DNA of 64,000 bases from Ischnura elegans. Taxonomy: Eukaryota > Arthropoda > Insecta > Odonata > Coenagrionidae. The stretch is taken from assembly GCF_921293095.1 (NCBI RefSeq), contig NC_060258.1, positions 3,162,001-3,226,000 on the forward strand, read 5' to 3'. Made by a program: the position numbers and the translations under genes. Below the pieces are notes generated by a model that had not been told where the DNA came from, did not search any database, and saw only the letters and a list, made by a program, of their open reading frames with translations. Positions 11,812 through 24,579 of this stretch are shown here, one piece after another. The stretch's first letter is position 1, and each line of letters starts with the position of its first letter.

Positions 11812-13047
11812 CTGAAAGTAAACATATTTCAGATTTACCATACACAAGTGATATCTCTATAATAATTTCTTTAAATGAAACAAGAACATTAACTTCGAGT
11901 GAATCTCTGGCACGAATACAAAAACAAATGAGGTGACAACACCAACAATTAACCTAAACACTATCCAATAATACACTCTGTCCTAAATACTGAAATATAC
12001 AGTCCTTCATGGGGAAAACAGGAGGGCAAAATAGTAAAAAAGCAAGGAACAATTAATATGGGGCAACACGTTTTCTTCACAGCTAGCTCTTCCATTCTTG
12101 ATTGGGGGATATAGAGGACTTCTTCGTGAATCTTCTAACCGTAGGGGGGATGTATTGGGGGATAACTGTTTTATTTATTGATTCTCAGTCATGGATGCGG
12201 ATGACCTCCTCGGCTGGCTGCTGTCGGGGTCATTGTGTCTTCCTTAATCATGACCTGAGAAAATATTTTATTTGAGGCATCGTGGGTTTACGTTATTCCT
12301 CTTGGCATGGGAAATCTACCATTCTGTTCTCCTATTTCCCCTTCTTCACCACTCTTCACGTCTTAGTCAATCCTCCAAGATTCTCTTCTCTCTCTACTTC
12401 TCCTTCACATGACAGGCACACACCTTCAGCTGACCGGCATAGCCTTTGGCAATAAAATGAAGCCAGGGTCCATGTGTAACCATGAGCTGAAATTCGTCCA
12501 GATGTTATAACCCACTGAGGCTTAGTTTTCTGGGGCAGGTGGGGGAAACCCGGAAAGAAGCAAGTTTTCTTAGAATCCCCAATATGGGGAGGGGGGTTTG
12601 TCAAAGCATGTTCTCATTTTGTAGAGGGAGGGGGTATTAATTATGTCACCCTCTATTCCCTGCTCATAGGTCCTGTTTGGATGGAGGGGTTGGGGAAAAA
12701 TGGTGACATTTCACCGGTCACATACCCAACATGGAAAAACCACGATATCAGAAAATTGGGAAATCGTAGGGGGAGGGCGAAACACTTTACAATCGAGCCC
12801 ATTCATGCTTCACTATGCACACAAAGATGATGATGATATTGCACGAGCTACCTTTCTGTCATGAACAGTGATATTAGGTTACCCATAAACCATGTCAAGT
12901 GGCATCGGTCACAGAAAATTGTGCCCAATTTTGAAAATAATGATCAAGGTTTCAAAATATCCCATGTGTACAGAACTTGAATTTCAGCATTACCCCCAGA
13001 TATCACATTCATCCATTAATTTAAATGAATGTGAATTTCATGCATAC

Positions 13048-13179
13048 CTCACTGGCATCAGTCTCCTTGGGAGATAGTTCTCTCTTGGCTAAAACCTGCA
13101 TAGATCCAAGGTCTTCCACATTGACTCCTATGCCTTTAGCATCCGCCTCTTCTCCTTGGGTAGATATTGACGCCTGTGC
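13048..13179 (-). CDS. ZAD gene copy A, linker exon
   Basis: 132-bp phase-0 exon with acceptor CAG and donor GTATGC. Matches the copy B exon 63857-63988 in length and both splice sites. Conserved blocks are QAS, GEEADAKG and VLAKRELSPKET. It encodes acidic linker sequence between the ZAD and whatever follows; no zinc-finger cysteines. Confidence 0.8.
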
Positions 13180-14217
13180 CTGCTTATGAGTCCACAATCA
13201 GCATCATTAAAGACAAGGACATGGAAATATAGAAATAGTATTGTGAGTTCGCCAAAAATATGATTCCCATTACCTAATAGCATTGATATATATGTACACA
13301 CCACCCCAAAAAATTCACCAGTGTAATTTGTTAACAGCTTGTGCGTCACAATTATATGCACTTAATTGTACAATAATGTATCATAGTTTTTGAAAAAAAT
13401 TAATTAAACATTAATTAAAAAGAACATTAATTTTATCAAGAAAAGGTAGAATAAGCATCAAGTACAAAATCGCTACTAATGTGTGAATAAATATATTTCC
13501 AATGCTTGAATGTGTGACTGAGACTTGAGTCTAACTTGAATTCCTTCAAAATACTGTTGTCACTGTTTATTTTGACTTGTACTCATGCAAAAAGTGGTTG
13601 TATTCTATAAATTACATTTGCTACATGAAAGAGGTGAGTGATGATGATTTACATATTGGTAAGTCAAAGTTTTTCCATTTGCAGCATGCAGCAACGATGA
13701 TTGATTTATTAAATGCCACTGTTCGGTGGTGAGGTATAACAAGTTTTTCATTTCCCCTCATACTTGAGTTGTGTACTCTACTAACTATATACCTACAACA
13801 AGCTACATCAAAATCACCTCACGATGGTAAACGACAAATCCTGAGTCCCCATCATAATTTCCCCTTTACAGTTCACACAATATCCAAATCTGATATAGTA
13901 AGAATACGCCTTACATAAATTCTTTTTTGGGAACAAGTTTTCTTTGGCAGGAACAGCTAGAAACTGCATCATCAACTGATTTTGTGGAAAGGCAACCAAC
14001 CACAACCAACGTAACCCAATTCCATTTCAAATTTATCATTCATCACAAATGATTTTTTTTTCATTTTCAACAATTTACCAAGGAATGACTCAAATCATTT
14101 GGTGTATTCAGCCGCACTATACTTGGTGATCAGTTGATCATCACAACACAATCACTGAGTGTGAGTGTACCGAATGCAACAATAGGTAACATGAATTTCA
14201 CTTGTTTTCCTTCCAAA

Positions 14218-14632
14218 TGGAGTATGTCTCTTTATGGAAGTGAGGCTTGGACGTTGACAGCAGCAGAGATGTCGAGAGGAGGAAGCATATCAAATGTAGT
14301 ACTACCAATGAATGATGAAGATTAAGGGTATCGACCATGTACGTAACAAGGAAGTGCTAAGAAGAGTGGGAGAAAAGATAAATCTTCTAAAAACCCTTAG
14401 CAGAATATGGAATTGTGCAATTGGCCACATTATGAGACACGATGGTGCAATGAGCACAATTGTAAACGGACAGGTGGAAGGAAATAAGGGCAAGGAAGGG
14501 CCTTGAATGAGTTTCATAGCACAGGTCTTTGAGGATGTAAAAGAGAAGAAATATGTTGGCTAAAAAATGTCCAGCAGATGGAAGAGCTGCATCAAACCAA
14601 TCTTATGATTGTTTACTAGTGACGATGATCCT
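14218..14632 (+). mobile_element. LINE 3' fragment (reverse transcriptase C-terminus)
   Basis: Translated pieces in shifted frames: LYGSEAWTLTAAEM, then KIKGIDHVRNKEVLRRVGEK, IGHIMRHDGAM and VEGNKGKEG, the usual C-terminal run of arthropod LINE reverse transcriptases. It is broken by stops and a frameshift and ends with AAACCAATCTTATGATTG plus TGATGATG, the same 3' tail as the fragment at 26160-26385. It lies in an intron of ZAD copy A, same time-worn state as its neighbours. Confidence 0.65.
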
Positions 14633-15240
14633 TCCTTCTGCTTTGTGGCCATTGGAAGTGAGCATAGTACATATATCTACGCTCACAAAAGTGGGAAGTG
14701 CCGTGACGTCAAAGCCCTCACTTGGTCAGCAAGAAAAAGGTGAGTGATCATAGCAGCTGTATGCCCCCAACCTGTTCAGTGCAGTGATTCACTCAATTTG
14801 AAAGATTATTTTCAAGAACGACACACAGGGTTCCCACTTTAACCTAATAATAAAATTCAGTTTTTTCCAGGCATTCATGGTCATAATGCTGTCAAATTCA
14901 TGGTCAGCTGATACACCATTTTATGATGAATCATTGATCAAGTAGCAATCACAGGCCTTACAGCAATTAAAAATGTAACGAATGACAGATTTAGTGAATG
15001 CAAACACAGATATAAAAACTCTTTTTCTTATGACATCACCAATGGTTAGAAAAATTCAGTGCTGGCTATAGGTTGTGAGTGGGAAAATAGAAGGAGAAGG
15101 GTAGCACGGAAGTTAGGTAGTGTCTGAAATTTCACCAGGGTTAATGAACATCTAAGTTAGTGGTTATCCAGATTTGGTGAAGTCTTATGGCCAATCAGCT
15201 TAAGGTTGGATGGCGATATTTGGTGGAACTTGTTCGCAGG

Positions 15241-15857
15241 AAACATAATGAAATACACTTTTGTATGTTCCACAAGAGTTTTTTTTGAAATTTATTGACA
15301 AGGACCAAAGCGGTGTGTATAAATTGTATTGCAATAAGCCTAATTGTAATTCTGTGTATATTGGTCAGACCGGACATGCCATAAAAACTAGGACAAATGA
15401 ACATATGAAGTGTTGGGTAAGAGGCGATTCAACCTCTAATTTTGCCAAACATCTGTTAGACTGCAACCATAGCAGTGATTTCAATGTCAAGGTTCTCCAC
15501 AATGTGTGTAAAGGTAAAAAGGTGGCTTTTCTTGAGCAGTTGGAAATTTTAAGAGCATGCCGAAACAAAAATGTAAGGGTGGTTAACGACCTTTTGTACC
15601 CCTCCAACTCCTCCCCTTTATTATCAGTTCTGCTGGACTCGGCAAGTAAACCCACTGACCTTGAGGAAACTATTCCTCGTTAGCTTTCCCCTCCCACCAT
15701 CACCACCTCCTCCCTGCCTTAACCCCCCTCTCCCTAAGCTATATAAGCTCGCAAAATGTTTGTATATTCACCTTGATAATGACAGTGTGTACTGCCGAAA
15801 CCTGGGTCGGGATTAAAAACTCTTGTGGAACATACAAAAGTGTATTTCATTATGTTT
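15241..15857 (+). mobile_element. Truncated Penelope-like element with GIY-YIG domain
   Basis: The frame 15261-15683 encodes a GIY-YIG endonuclease domain: SGVYKLYCN, then SVYIGQTGHAIKTR, a downstream NEH and CNHSSDF. This is the C-terminal part of Penelope proteins. The reverse transcriptase is missing. The fragment is bounded by perfect 43-bp inverted arms at 15241-15283 and 15815-15857. Just before the right arm, TGATAATGACAG...CTGCCGAAACC resembles a hammerhead core. The frame is open to its TAG, so the loss is recent or recombinational rather than slow decay. Confidence 0.8.
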
Positions 15858-16837
15858 CTTATGGACAATGTGTTTTCATGGAACACGGACCAATATATGC
15901 GCTTTGTACATATGTGTGCAGATAAATGAGTGGTTGACCTTGAAATATGATAGTCATATTGATTCTTTTTGATCCATCAAACAAAGTTTTACAATTATCT
16001 TTCAGAAATTTTTCAGGTTAAATGACTAAATTAATGGCATATTTACGATTTTAAGGATTTAATGGTTATGCGGGAGCCTCGGACAAGCCTCTTTTTTAGT
16101 CAGAAATAAAAAACTTTGGGAATTCAATTCCCTTGATCTCCCTTACAAAAGTGGTCAGAATCTGTTTGGATATATATGAGTAAACTTCAAAATATGAATA
16201 GCAATACAGCCCAAAAGTTTTTTCAGTAATTTACATGACAAGAGCCAATGAAAGTTCTAATGAAGAATTATGACACACATTAAGTTTACTTATTCAAAAT
16301 TTGGGAAGTTAACATAAAGCTTTTGTTTTTTCTGGTGAAGCCTGAATCATAGAATTATTTGTTTTGTCCCTCTCTGATCACTCGAGTGATCCCTTTTCCG
16401 GATCGGATAAGTATCCACTTGAAATATCATTTTTCTGAATCACATGGTCCTTCCCACTGTCCCTTCTCCCATCATTTCCAATATCACAGCTCTATGATGT
16501 TCTCATGATTGTCAAACGCTGTGCTGAAATCTCTCCATACAAGTAAGCATTCCGATAGGCTGACATGAGGTTTCAGCAACGGAAAAAGTGACCAGTTGAG
16601 GGATGGAAAAAGTGATGAATCCTCAGCATTATAGTGATCATAAAAAAACAATTGCGCTCGATGCTCAAGTTAGAGTCATCTCTCAATTAAACAAACAAGA
16701 GTGATCGCTGAAGCGATTATTTGGAAATGACAAAAAATGATCGTGTGAGTGAGTCTTCAGTGATATTGGAATATACCATGGAGGACTGAAGTTATGTAGT
16801 AGCAAAACTGAACCAAACAAAGCAAAAATACACGCAC
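15858..16837. other. Intron sequence of ZAD copy A; nothing recognised
   Basis: No counterpart of copy B exons 60911-61039 or 61575-61625 was found between 13180 and 16837. Short palindromes such as GATCACTCGAGTGATC (16376) are present. Confidence 0.3.
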
Positions 16838-16957
16838 CCAGTCATCCGTTGCCAATGGCTCTGAGACATCATTCGAAATTATGGCTGGATCTGTTGTGTG
16901 CATCAGAGTATAATTACCTTCACTGAGAGGGTCTTCATTCTCCTCTTTCAGATTTAA
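16838..16957 (-). CDS. ZAD gene copy A, exon 4
   Basis: 120-bp phase-0 exon; acceptor CTTCTAG, donor GTGCGT. Conserved with copy B exon 59874-59993 (LKEENEDPLSE, TDPA, EPLATDDW against VKEENKDPLSE, QDPA, DPLAIDDL). Acidic linker. Confidence 0.85.
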
Positions 16958-17159
16958 CTAGAAGACAATGCTGAGTGTCAATCAAAAAAGGCAAAATAAT
17001 AATACATGACAATAATAATGCTAATGTTTATAACTAATAGCAATAAAACCTCATTTACTAGAAAGCCAAAAGTGTTTTTTGCACAACATTTTAGAGACCA
17101 ACTTGTTTAAAATGGCTAGTTTATTCTGCACACATTGGTGTGGAATGCTTCTGCATTTG

Positions 17160-17232
17160 CCTGCCCAAGTAGAAGCAGCTTAAGTATTCACCTTCCAGAG
17201 GATGCAGGTTTGCATCCCAACTGGGTGGCTTT
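17160..17232 (+). mobile_element. Old SINE shared by both ZAD gene copies (copy A site)
   Basis: Contains GATGCAGGTTTGCATCCCAA, a decayed tRNA B box, at the same intron position as 59588-59676 in copy B. Flanks such as AAGTCCTCTCCTACGATCAA and GGATGGGGGAA also align between the copies. Confidence 0.45.
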
Positions 17233-17936
17233 CCCCCATCCAGGTTTTACATAAGACTCCAGATATATGCCTCTCCCTCAACTTGATCGTAGGAGAGGAC
17301 TTAAAAAGTCCTGAATTTTATCGATCAATACAGATGAAAACATTCTCACCATTTGTTTAAGTTTACCTTAGAATAAGGACCATATGCTCAGTCGACACTA
17401 TAGGGTCAACCACCCCTTGATAGGTCATCAGCCCCAACATAAATGGATCACGCCCTAAATGTGCCCTAATTATGCTAAACAAGCCCTAATTATGGTAAAT
17501 TTTGAAATAAATGGCCCCAACATGATATAAGGTACCTGAACCAGACCTTTACCCAGGGATGCCGACTTATAAAATTATTGGGGGGGGGGAAAACCTGGGA
17601 TCTTTCCCCAGGAAATTTTATGAGTAGTGAGTTTAAAGTAATTTAAGCATTTTTGAAGAGTCATATGATCAACATTAGAATCCTGATAATTCATATCTCG
17701 ATATCTGGACACCCCAGGGAAAATCGACAAGCCTGAAACATTTATCCTTACATCCATAACGAAATTTTGAGGGGGCTCAGGCCCCTCGTTTGTTAAAATT
17801 TGTTAAGTGATGGTGACATCCTGTAGAAATGACTACAGTTACAGTGGACAAAAGCAATTTCACTATACAACATAGTAATACCTACAAATTAAGTTCATTT
17901 AACTAGAGTTTCACTGCGGATGAGAATATAGCTTAC

Positions 17937-18104
17937 CAACATATTAGCTCCGGATTGATGGGAGTCTGGCAAAGGAATGTATATTTCAGTCCTTTGGACT
18001 GAGCCAGTGAGATGTGAGGTGCCTTGCATCACATCTTGAATGCAGTCTTTTGTCTCAGTAGAAGACCCCAACTTGTCAACAGTAGCCTCATCCCCTTGGA
18101 TACT
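17937..18104 (-). CDS. ZAD gene copy A, exon 3
   Basis: 168-bp phase-0 exon; acceptor CTTCACAG, donor GTAAGC. About 80 percent identical in protein to copy B exon 39613-39780 (SIQGDEATVDKLGSS, QRTEIYIPLPDSHQS). Polar linker with no known domain. Confidence 0.85.
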
Positions 18105-18109
18105 CTGTG

Positions 18110-18560
18110 AAGATAGTAACAGTGATAAACAATTCACCTCCTTCATTGTCAACAAATGAAGCATATTTCTAATCATGATGAAAAGGGATTTTTAATGTGT
18201 CATTTAAGCTATTACGTAAAAATTGAGAGGTGTCTGTTAATCAATAACTCAAAAGCTTAACAGCTACTGAAACCAAAATTATGCAGGAAGATACTCGGTA
18301 TACTGACTCATATCTTGGCCATATTACAACATTCTTGGGACCATGGAATCAGAAAATAAATGTTTTCAGCAGTGGTGTCTTAAATATGAATTTTTTATGT
18401 GGAATATGCTTTTGATGCATATCTATTGTTATTGACATCTTGCTTATACATACTCTAATATGAAATCTAGGAGAAAAGAGGTAAATCTCATATGTTGGCC
18501 ACTTTTTGAGGCAAAGAAGTATGAATTCCTCATCTTGATCTAGGAAGAGATTTGTAGGAA
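18110..18560 (-). repeat. Intron 2 sequence homologous to copy B intron 2
   Basis: On the minus strand AAAGTGGCCAACATATGAGA, GCATATTCCAC and TTTTGAGTTATTGATTA appear in the same order as at 39170-39612. This shows that the duplication copied genomic DNA including introns. Confidence 0.7.
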
Positions 18561-18799
18561 AGTGCCCAAGAGGAGAATAAAATGTCCACGGGCACGAAAC
18601 GTCATAGATGGGGCAGCAGTTATATATACTTGGGACCAATTAAAATGTTCAAGAGAGTATTTCTTGAGCAGCCAATACACTGGATTTTAAGTAGCACAAA
18701 AAAGAAGAAACATAAGATCCTAAGAAATTCTGACAGGTCCACATTAATAGTCTCGTGGGTGAAACCTATTCATTCGGCAGATTTTTTTAATTATTAAAC

Positions 18800-20466
18800 C
18801 TCATCCCTGAAAAAGTAAAAAGTAAACGCAGCTAACATGCTTTTTCAGCTCTAAATTTGGATGAAAAAGTTCTTCACCAAAGAAATCTGCATAAAGTTGA
18901 ATTATTTAAGAAAAAATCTTTAAAAAAATATTTCATTGCATTATCAAAGAGGCAATTTCTGACCTCATACTCAAAATATGAATAACTAAATTAATTTTTA
19001 AAATGTAAAACCATTCTATTCCCAAACTAAAAAATTACTTTAAAATGAAAATACCCAGTGCATATTTTACTAAGAACAATTTCTTCTACAACCCCAACAA
19101 AATGGAGCATATCTTATGGCTAGCCACGCCTCTGAAGACTATATCATAGCATAATCATCTCAATTAATAAGAAAAGGTAATTTAACACATAAGCCATCTT
19201 TTAAGTCAAATAAACAGTCCAGTACACATCTTAGCCAAGCATTCATAAAAACACAACCTAGGAATTCCATAACACCAAAATTTGAAAAACAATATAATTT
19301 TAACTACAAGATTCATTAAAAAAACTATTTTTTAGCAGCATAAAGAAAAAACTTGTAATTGCTACTGTGATATAGATGGGTCTACCAAATATAGCGTACT
19401 GAAATCACACAAAATTGGTGCACAAATAAAAGTGAAATTATACATTTTGTAATTAAGAAACTGACAAACAAAATAAACGGATTGGTACATAAAAGATAAT
19501 TCACATCCGTTTTCTTATTTTTTTTTAATTTACACTTTGATTTTTAAAATGTTTTAGTACTTTTTTGCAACTAGATGTTTTAAAGTGTCAAAATAATTTT
19601 CAACACTGGGCCATTAAAAAATTTATTTTACCTCTCATATTTTAATAAAATATGCCTTGAGAATGGAAAATAAATGTCATAACCGTTAGCAGGTATGTTA
19701 TTGCAAATAAGTTAAACCTCAAGAAATCATATGGAAATATAAACAAGAATTCAAGTAAAACAATATTTCTCATGCGTTATTATCCACCGATGAAGAAAAT
19801 AATCTACAGAGCTATCACAACTCACGCATTGCAGGAAAAATTTGTAGGAGATATCCTTGAACATTTTAACATACTCTGGTTACCCAAGCGAGGATTTTAT
19901 AATAGAATATGTCATAGCCTAGAGGGTAGATTGCCTTTTGAGTGGATCATTTGCGACTTGAATTCCTCACTTTGTTAGCAAGATTGTTTAACAAACAAGT
20001 ATTTGAACCAAGCAAAAAAAAGGTCTACACTTATCACCACTGAAACCTCAACTGCAAGGCAAAAACATTTCGCGGAGATTCAGAAACACAGCCTCCGGGC
20101 AACTGGGCTAGATTCACTATTCCGTCAACCATGTACGACGGCTTTTAAAGTTCCCTCTTATTATCAATTATCCAATAGAATGCTTCTTTTACTTTTTATC
20201 TCTGATATAAATACTTTTAAAAATAAAGTTGAATTTACCACCTTCAAGCTGTCATACAACATTGTATTTCTCAAGTTGTGGCATCAAGTCAATAATCAAT
20301 CATAATTTTGTGTTTTATCAAATTACTGCTATAGGAAGACGATTCCGCATATAATTATCTACCTGGATTACTCACTGCTGTCGGCACAAACCAAAGACTC
20401 CAACTTCACGTTCTGGGAAACAATGCATGCACCAGTCTTCAAATAAGAAAAAAAGTAAGTACTCAC
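18800..20466. other. Intron 2 of ZAD copy A; nothing recognised
   Basis: Very AT-rich; short open frames at 19772-19978 and 20003-20305 show no motif. Confidence 0.3.
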
Positions 20467-20604
20467 CCTAAAGTAATCACTCCCAGAAAATTTTCTCAGT
20501 TTTTCGTCCGATTCTAAACATATCTTTTTGAAAACACTGAATTCCGTGAGCCTCTTCAGACATGCTGGACACAGGACGGTAGGCAGTCCATCTCCCACAG
20601 CAAC
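20467..20604 (-). CDS. ZAD gene copy A, exon 2 (second half of ZAD)
   Basis: 138-bp phase-0 exon; acceptor TCTTAG, donor GTGAGTACTTA. Encodes VGDGLPTVLCPACLKRLTEF, the second zinc-binding C-x2-C pair and first helix of the ZAD, then SVFKKICLES. Same length and donor context as copy B exon 24856-24993. Confidence 0.9.
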
Positions 20605-20718
20605 CTAAGATAGCAATCAACACGCTATACATTAAAAGAATCTGAAATTATACTCATAACACAGAATAGAGAAATCAATATGAAATCGAAAATTGATAAC
20701 AGGTATCGTGCTCCTTAC

Positions 20719-20886
20719 TTCCAAACCGAGCAAACCATGCATGGTATCCTTAACAGTTACTCTGCAAGCCACGTTTGAAGTGAATATGTTGTAATAATAA
20801 TAATTTTTCTTCATGCAAAGTCTGCACTGGGTGTCCTCGGAACTCCTTTCAGAAGACTCCGAATAATTCCCTGGTAAAGCACTCAT
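20719..20886 (-). CDS. ZAD-domain protein gene copy A, exon 1
   Basis: Start of a gene running leftward through exons 20604-20467, 18104-17937, 16957-16838, 13179-13048 and 11811-11739. The ZAD (PF07776) binds one zinc through two C-x2-C pairs and serves as a dimerisation module in arthropod C2H2 zinc-finger transcription factors. Pair one is CRLC here; the YYNIFTSNVAC and DTMHGLLGLE blocks follow; pair two is in exon 2. I chose the ATG at 20886 over 20907 because the GAAAACATGAGT context is shared with copy B. The later exons are acidic linker. No C2H2 finger occurs in the window, so a DNA-binding role is inferred from the family. Head-to-head paralogue of the gene at 24580. Confidence 0.88.
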
Positions 20887-21388
20887 GTTTTCACAGCAAT
20901 AACTCATACAATCTTTAAATCAGTTCAATCATCAAAGATATCATCCACTAACCACGCTTAAAAATTTCCAAATGCCTAATACATTATTATCATTTCCATG
21001 GCGTGCGGCAATGGAAACACTTTGGACTACTCACGGAAAAGGGAAGAAAAAAGCTGTCATTGAAATATGACCTGAAGAAGAAATCATATTGACACAGAAG
21101 ACAGAAAATATTTTAAATGAATATCCTGTCAATAGGGAAATTGCATACTTTTTATAAACAGTATGCTGATATACTACAGTAAACACTTAGTACCGCAATA
21201 TACTTTTTTCCACTTAAAATTCAGTTTTTACCCTAGAAAATGACTCCCAAAAGTCTCCCGAGTTTCGCGGGCTAAAAAATACCGCCCCCACTAATCTTTG
21301 GCCGTGACGTCATAGTTCAGTACGAGTCCAAGATCCAAGCCCAGTAACTGCAGGTTTGGAAGAGCCACGTTGCGTTTAAAGGAGAACA
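20887..21388. promoter_or_regulatory. Upstream region of ZAD copy A
   Basis: The 50 bp next to the start (GAACTGATTT...GTGAAAACATGAGT on the minus strand) align with the 50 bp before the copy B start. No clear TATA box was seen. Confidence 0.35.
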
Positions 21389-23350
21389 TGGCTGAAATAA
21401 GGAAAAATTACAAGTGGTGCATTGTTCCTCTGTGCAATAACACCCAATAAAAAAATTTTCGTCTGCATTCCCACGGAGGAAATTAGAAGAAAAGCCTCGA
21501 TGCATGCCGTCTGTCGGGATGAGCGTTACGGAAAAATAAGAGTATAATAAACGGAATGATAAACCCGTGTGCTATGTGAGCGAAGATAACTTTAATATTA
21601 ATAATATATCCATATTTCATCGACTGAATAACTTGAAACTGAGATTTTTCAATAATTCGGCCGCCGTAGAATAAAAACTCAACTTCACAACAAAAATCGA
21701 GATAGGTGTTTCTCGATGGTTATGATGGACTCAAATTATTTATGGCACTTGTTCAATTTCAGTTACGGAAGGACATAGAAAATTCCATGATGTTTAAAAT
21801 CAAGAGAGGAAATATGAAAATACAGAGCAACGTTGATCCTCATGCATTCGAGTGCCAGCCAAGAAGACAGCGTTTTCTTCTACTGTCGGCGTCAAAATGA
21901 TGTGCCGCAGTACTTTGCAAATTTATACCCTGGCTTCACTGCATGCTATAATAATGAACTATATGTCATTTTAAAGGAAATTTTATCCTAAATTCTGATT
22001 TATTTTATTACAAAAAAATTGAAAAATGTATAGACACGGCCAGTGCAATATAAATTACTCCGCGCACCGATAAATTAGCCGTTTTGTCAACTTCATGAAC
22101 TTTGCAACTCAACCTAAGGAAAACTACTACGTCTACAGCATTCATCTTCCACATTAATTTACACTCGTCAGTGCGGATTAATAAAATGGCTTTTGGGTAT
22201 TTTTAGAACTTATATTTTGTTATAAATTAATGAAAATATTTAAACATCGTCTTGTCCCAAAGATAAAGGAAGTTGTAGATGGAAAAAGAATGGAATCCAG
22301 AGGTGGTCACAAAAAATGAATCGCAGCATTCTTTGATTTTATTCTACGCCGGCTTGCTTTTCAGAAAAAGTTGAGTCACAATGAGGAATGTTCCGCGGCC
22401 CTTGATTTGGAAACTGTGGAGATAGAGGAAGACGTGTGGATCAGCAATTTCCATTTAGTTGGTTGTCAGGATAAACCAAGGATCCATTTAAAGGTTGTTA
22501 GGCTATCGTATAAAGATAGGACTGATGTGCACCACAGGGGAAATGGGATGTTTGAGGGAAAGTCAAACCCAAAGTTGTCCAAAGAATGTGCAGTTCTATG
22601 TTGCTCTTTCCCAGTTAAAACCAAATAGAAATTGGATTGGGATGATATTTTCACCACGGGTTCCAGTGATAGTGAGAGTGCAGGTGATCATGGTCATCGT
22701 CGAAGGTCATCCCTCTAGGATTTCCGATACGGAATTTTTAAGTGACAACCGATCGCAATGACGATGAGCTCGCCTTTAGAGTAGGTTTCAGATATATCGT
22801 GAGAAAGCTCCCAAAATGTATTAAAGACTCTGTTTGGAAAATATTAAAATTTTAATGTTACTTTAGGAAGGCCTTCTAATTACAAAAGTAACTTATTAAC
22901 ACCTGAAGACGTTGTATTTATTATATTAATCGAAATGCGATTGACCGATTCTTTCTGCAGAATAGGAAGTGGTTTCGGGGTTTTGAGTTACAAGATGGTA
23001 GATTGTGTTGGAAGTTCGTCTATATTATCGCTACTAAATTGAAACATTAATAGTCTGGCTTCCTCAGAGCTTCCTGTCGCCCTCCAGGCATGGTATTTTT
23101 AAGTTGAAAGTATCATCGACAGCTTCGAGGTGGAAATAAGTTCACCGTAAGACTCTCTACCAGACTGCCAAAAGAATACACATTTCACACGAGTATACGC
23201 TTTCGCCAATGTTATACGCAAGTCTCACTTTGTTATGAACTATAAAACATTTCAGATGCACATCGGTTGGATCCTTTAATTGCGACGATGTTGCCCGGGC
23301 GACCACCATATCGAATTCCCATCGTAAAAAATGCCCCAGATATGATACGC
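21389..23350 (+). pseudogene. Fossil THAP plus DDE_Tnp_4 transposase
   Basis: Three decayed blocks in order. 21389-21675: a THAP-like zinc-finger start (KWCIVPLCNNT, then after a frameshift KIFVCIPTEEIRRK and MHAVCRDERYGK, then PVCYVSEDNFN). 21755-21895: NVDPHAFECQPRRQR, a motif that follows THAP domains in insect transposon proteins. 22885-23350: LTPEDVVFIILIEMRLTD, then GFGVLSYKMVDC, LPVALQAWYF and ESIIDSFEVEISS, which matches the helix-turn-helix (HTH_Tnp_4) and first catalytic-Asp strand of DDE_Tnp_4 transposases. Stops and frameshifts interrupt all blocks. THAP joined to DDE_Tnp_4 is known from ISL2EU-type transposons; that family name is my inference. No terminal repeats identified. Confidence 0.6.
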
Positions 23351-23399
23351 TAAATTTTTTTCGCGTATAGAAGCCGATATTCACTTTTAACATTGTTTC

Positions 23400-24579
23400 T
23401 TATGGGATATATGTTTCGATTAACGTCATTTCGTTTATCGTCACATTTTTCAGGAACGTTAAACGAGGACTCACTGTACTGGAACTAAGAAATGCCTCAC
23501 AACCAAGCCGTCGCTTGTGTCCAAATGCCTATGCTGCTTCCTTCGCTTCCTCGTACTGAACTATGACGTCAATTTGCCGCTAGCCAATCATCGGGCGTTT
23601 TCGAGTCCCACTCGTATTTGAAAATTCTCTTGAACTTTAATGAATAAAATATCGCTAACGACATCAAAAAGTAATAAAACCTTTTCACTGTGAAACGCAA
23701 ACATGTATATCTACATGATTTTGGAAATCACAACTGTTTCTGAAATGTATGCAAGTTCCCTATTGACACCAAAGCTTACACCAGAACAGGCAAGGAAAGG
23801 TTACCATAGATTTCGCTCTTTAGTTGCGTATTCTACCACGAGAGTACCACATATACAACAGGCTTACCTTCGAAAAATGACGAAAACCTGCATTCGCAGG
23901 ATAAAATGATATATCATTGAGCTTCATTGCATCAGCCGTTGAATGGCTCTATTTAAAACCTCTATTTTAATTATTGAATAAAGACGTTTTGGAATCCATT
24001 TTTTGACAAAATTGTAAATGCATAATAACCGTGCGGGAGCCACATTGGGCTTATTCCTTTCTGAGCTATTAATTATACATTTAGCATCAAATACTTTTTA
24101 TTCCACCATAAATATAACAATCCTTGGTGAAGTTTAAATCAGATTTTCATACATATTATCAAATGGCAATAAATTAGTCTTCGAACGCGGATATTTGGCC
24201 TGTACTTCAGGTACGCGCTCCGCGGATGAAATGGCAACTAGATTATCATAATTCTACACCAATCTTTGCTTGCAATGTCTTATATTGACTAGTAACGCTG
24301 TGTACCCGGATGTAACTTTGTAATCGTGTCAAAGGGCCTGAAAGTTGTTTATAGTATTTTCAGCCCACGCTGTTCCGTATTGATATATCTGGAGATAAGT
24401 TAGTAATTGTTGGCCTTTTGGGTGCTTCGTTGAATAATCCAAAGTATTTTCATTTTCGCACGATATCGAAGTGAATATAGTTTTCGTGTTGGATTTTGAG
24501 ATCTTTGTCAGTTCTGTGCGGATGATTTATTTGACCATTGAACTGATTTGAAGAATGAATGATACGTTGAAGTGAAAAC
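23400..24579 (+). promoter_or_regulatory. Upstream region of ZAD copy B
   Basis: Non-coding. Only the last 50 bp are clearly shared with the copy A upstream region. Confidence 0.3.

Noticed and set aside
12100-12180. G-rich stretch like MITE termini seen elsewhere
   Set aside because: No matching inverted end or target duplication could be found.
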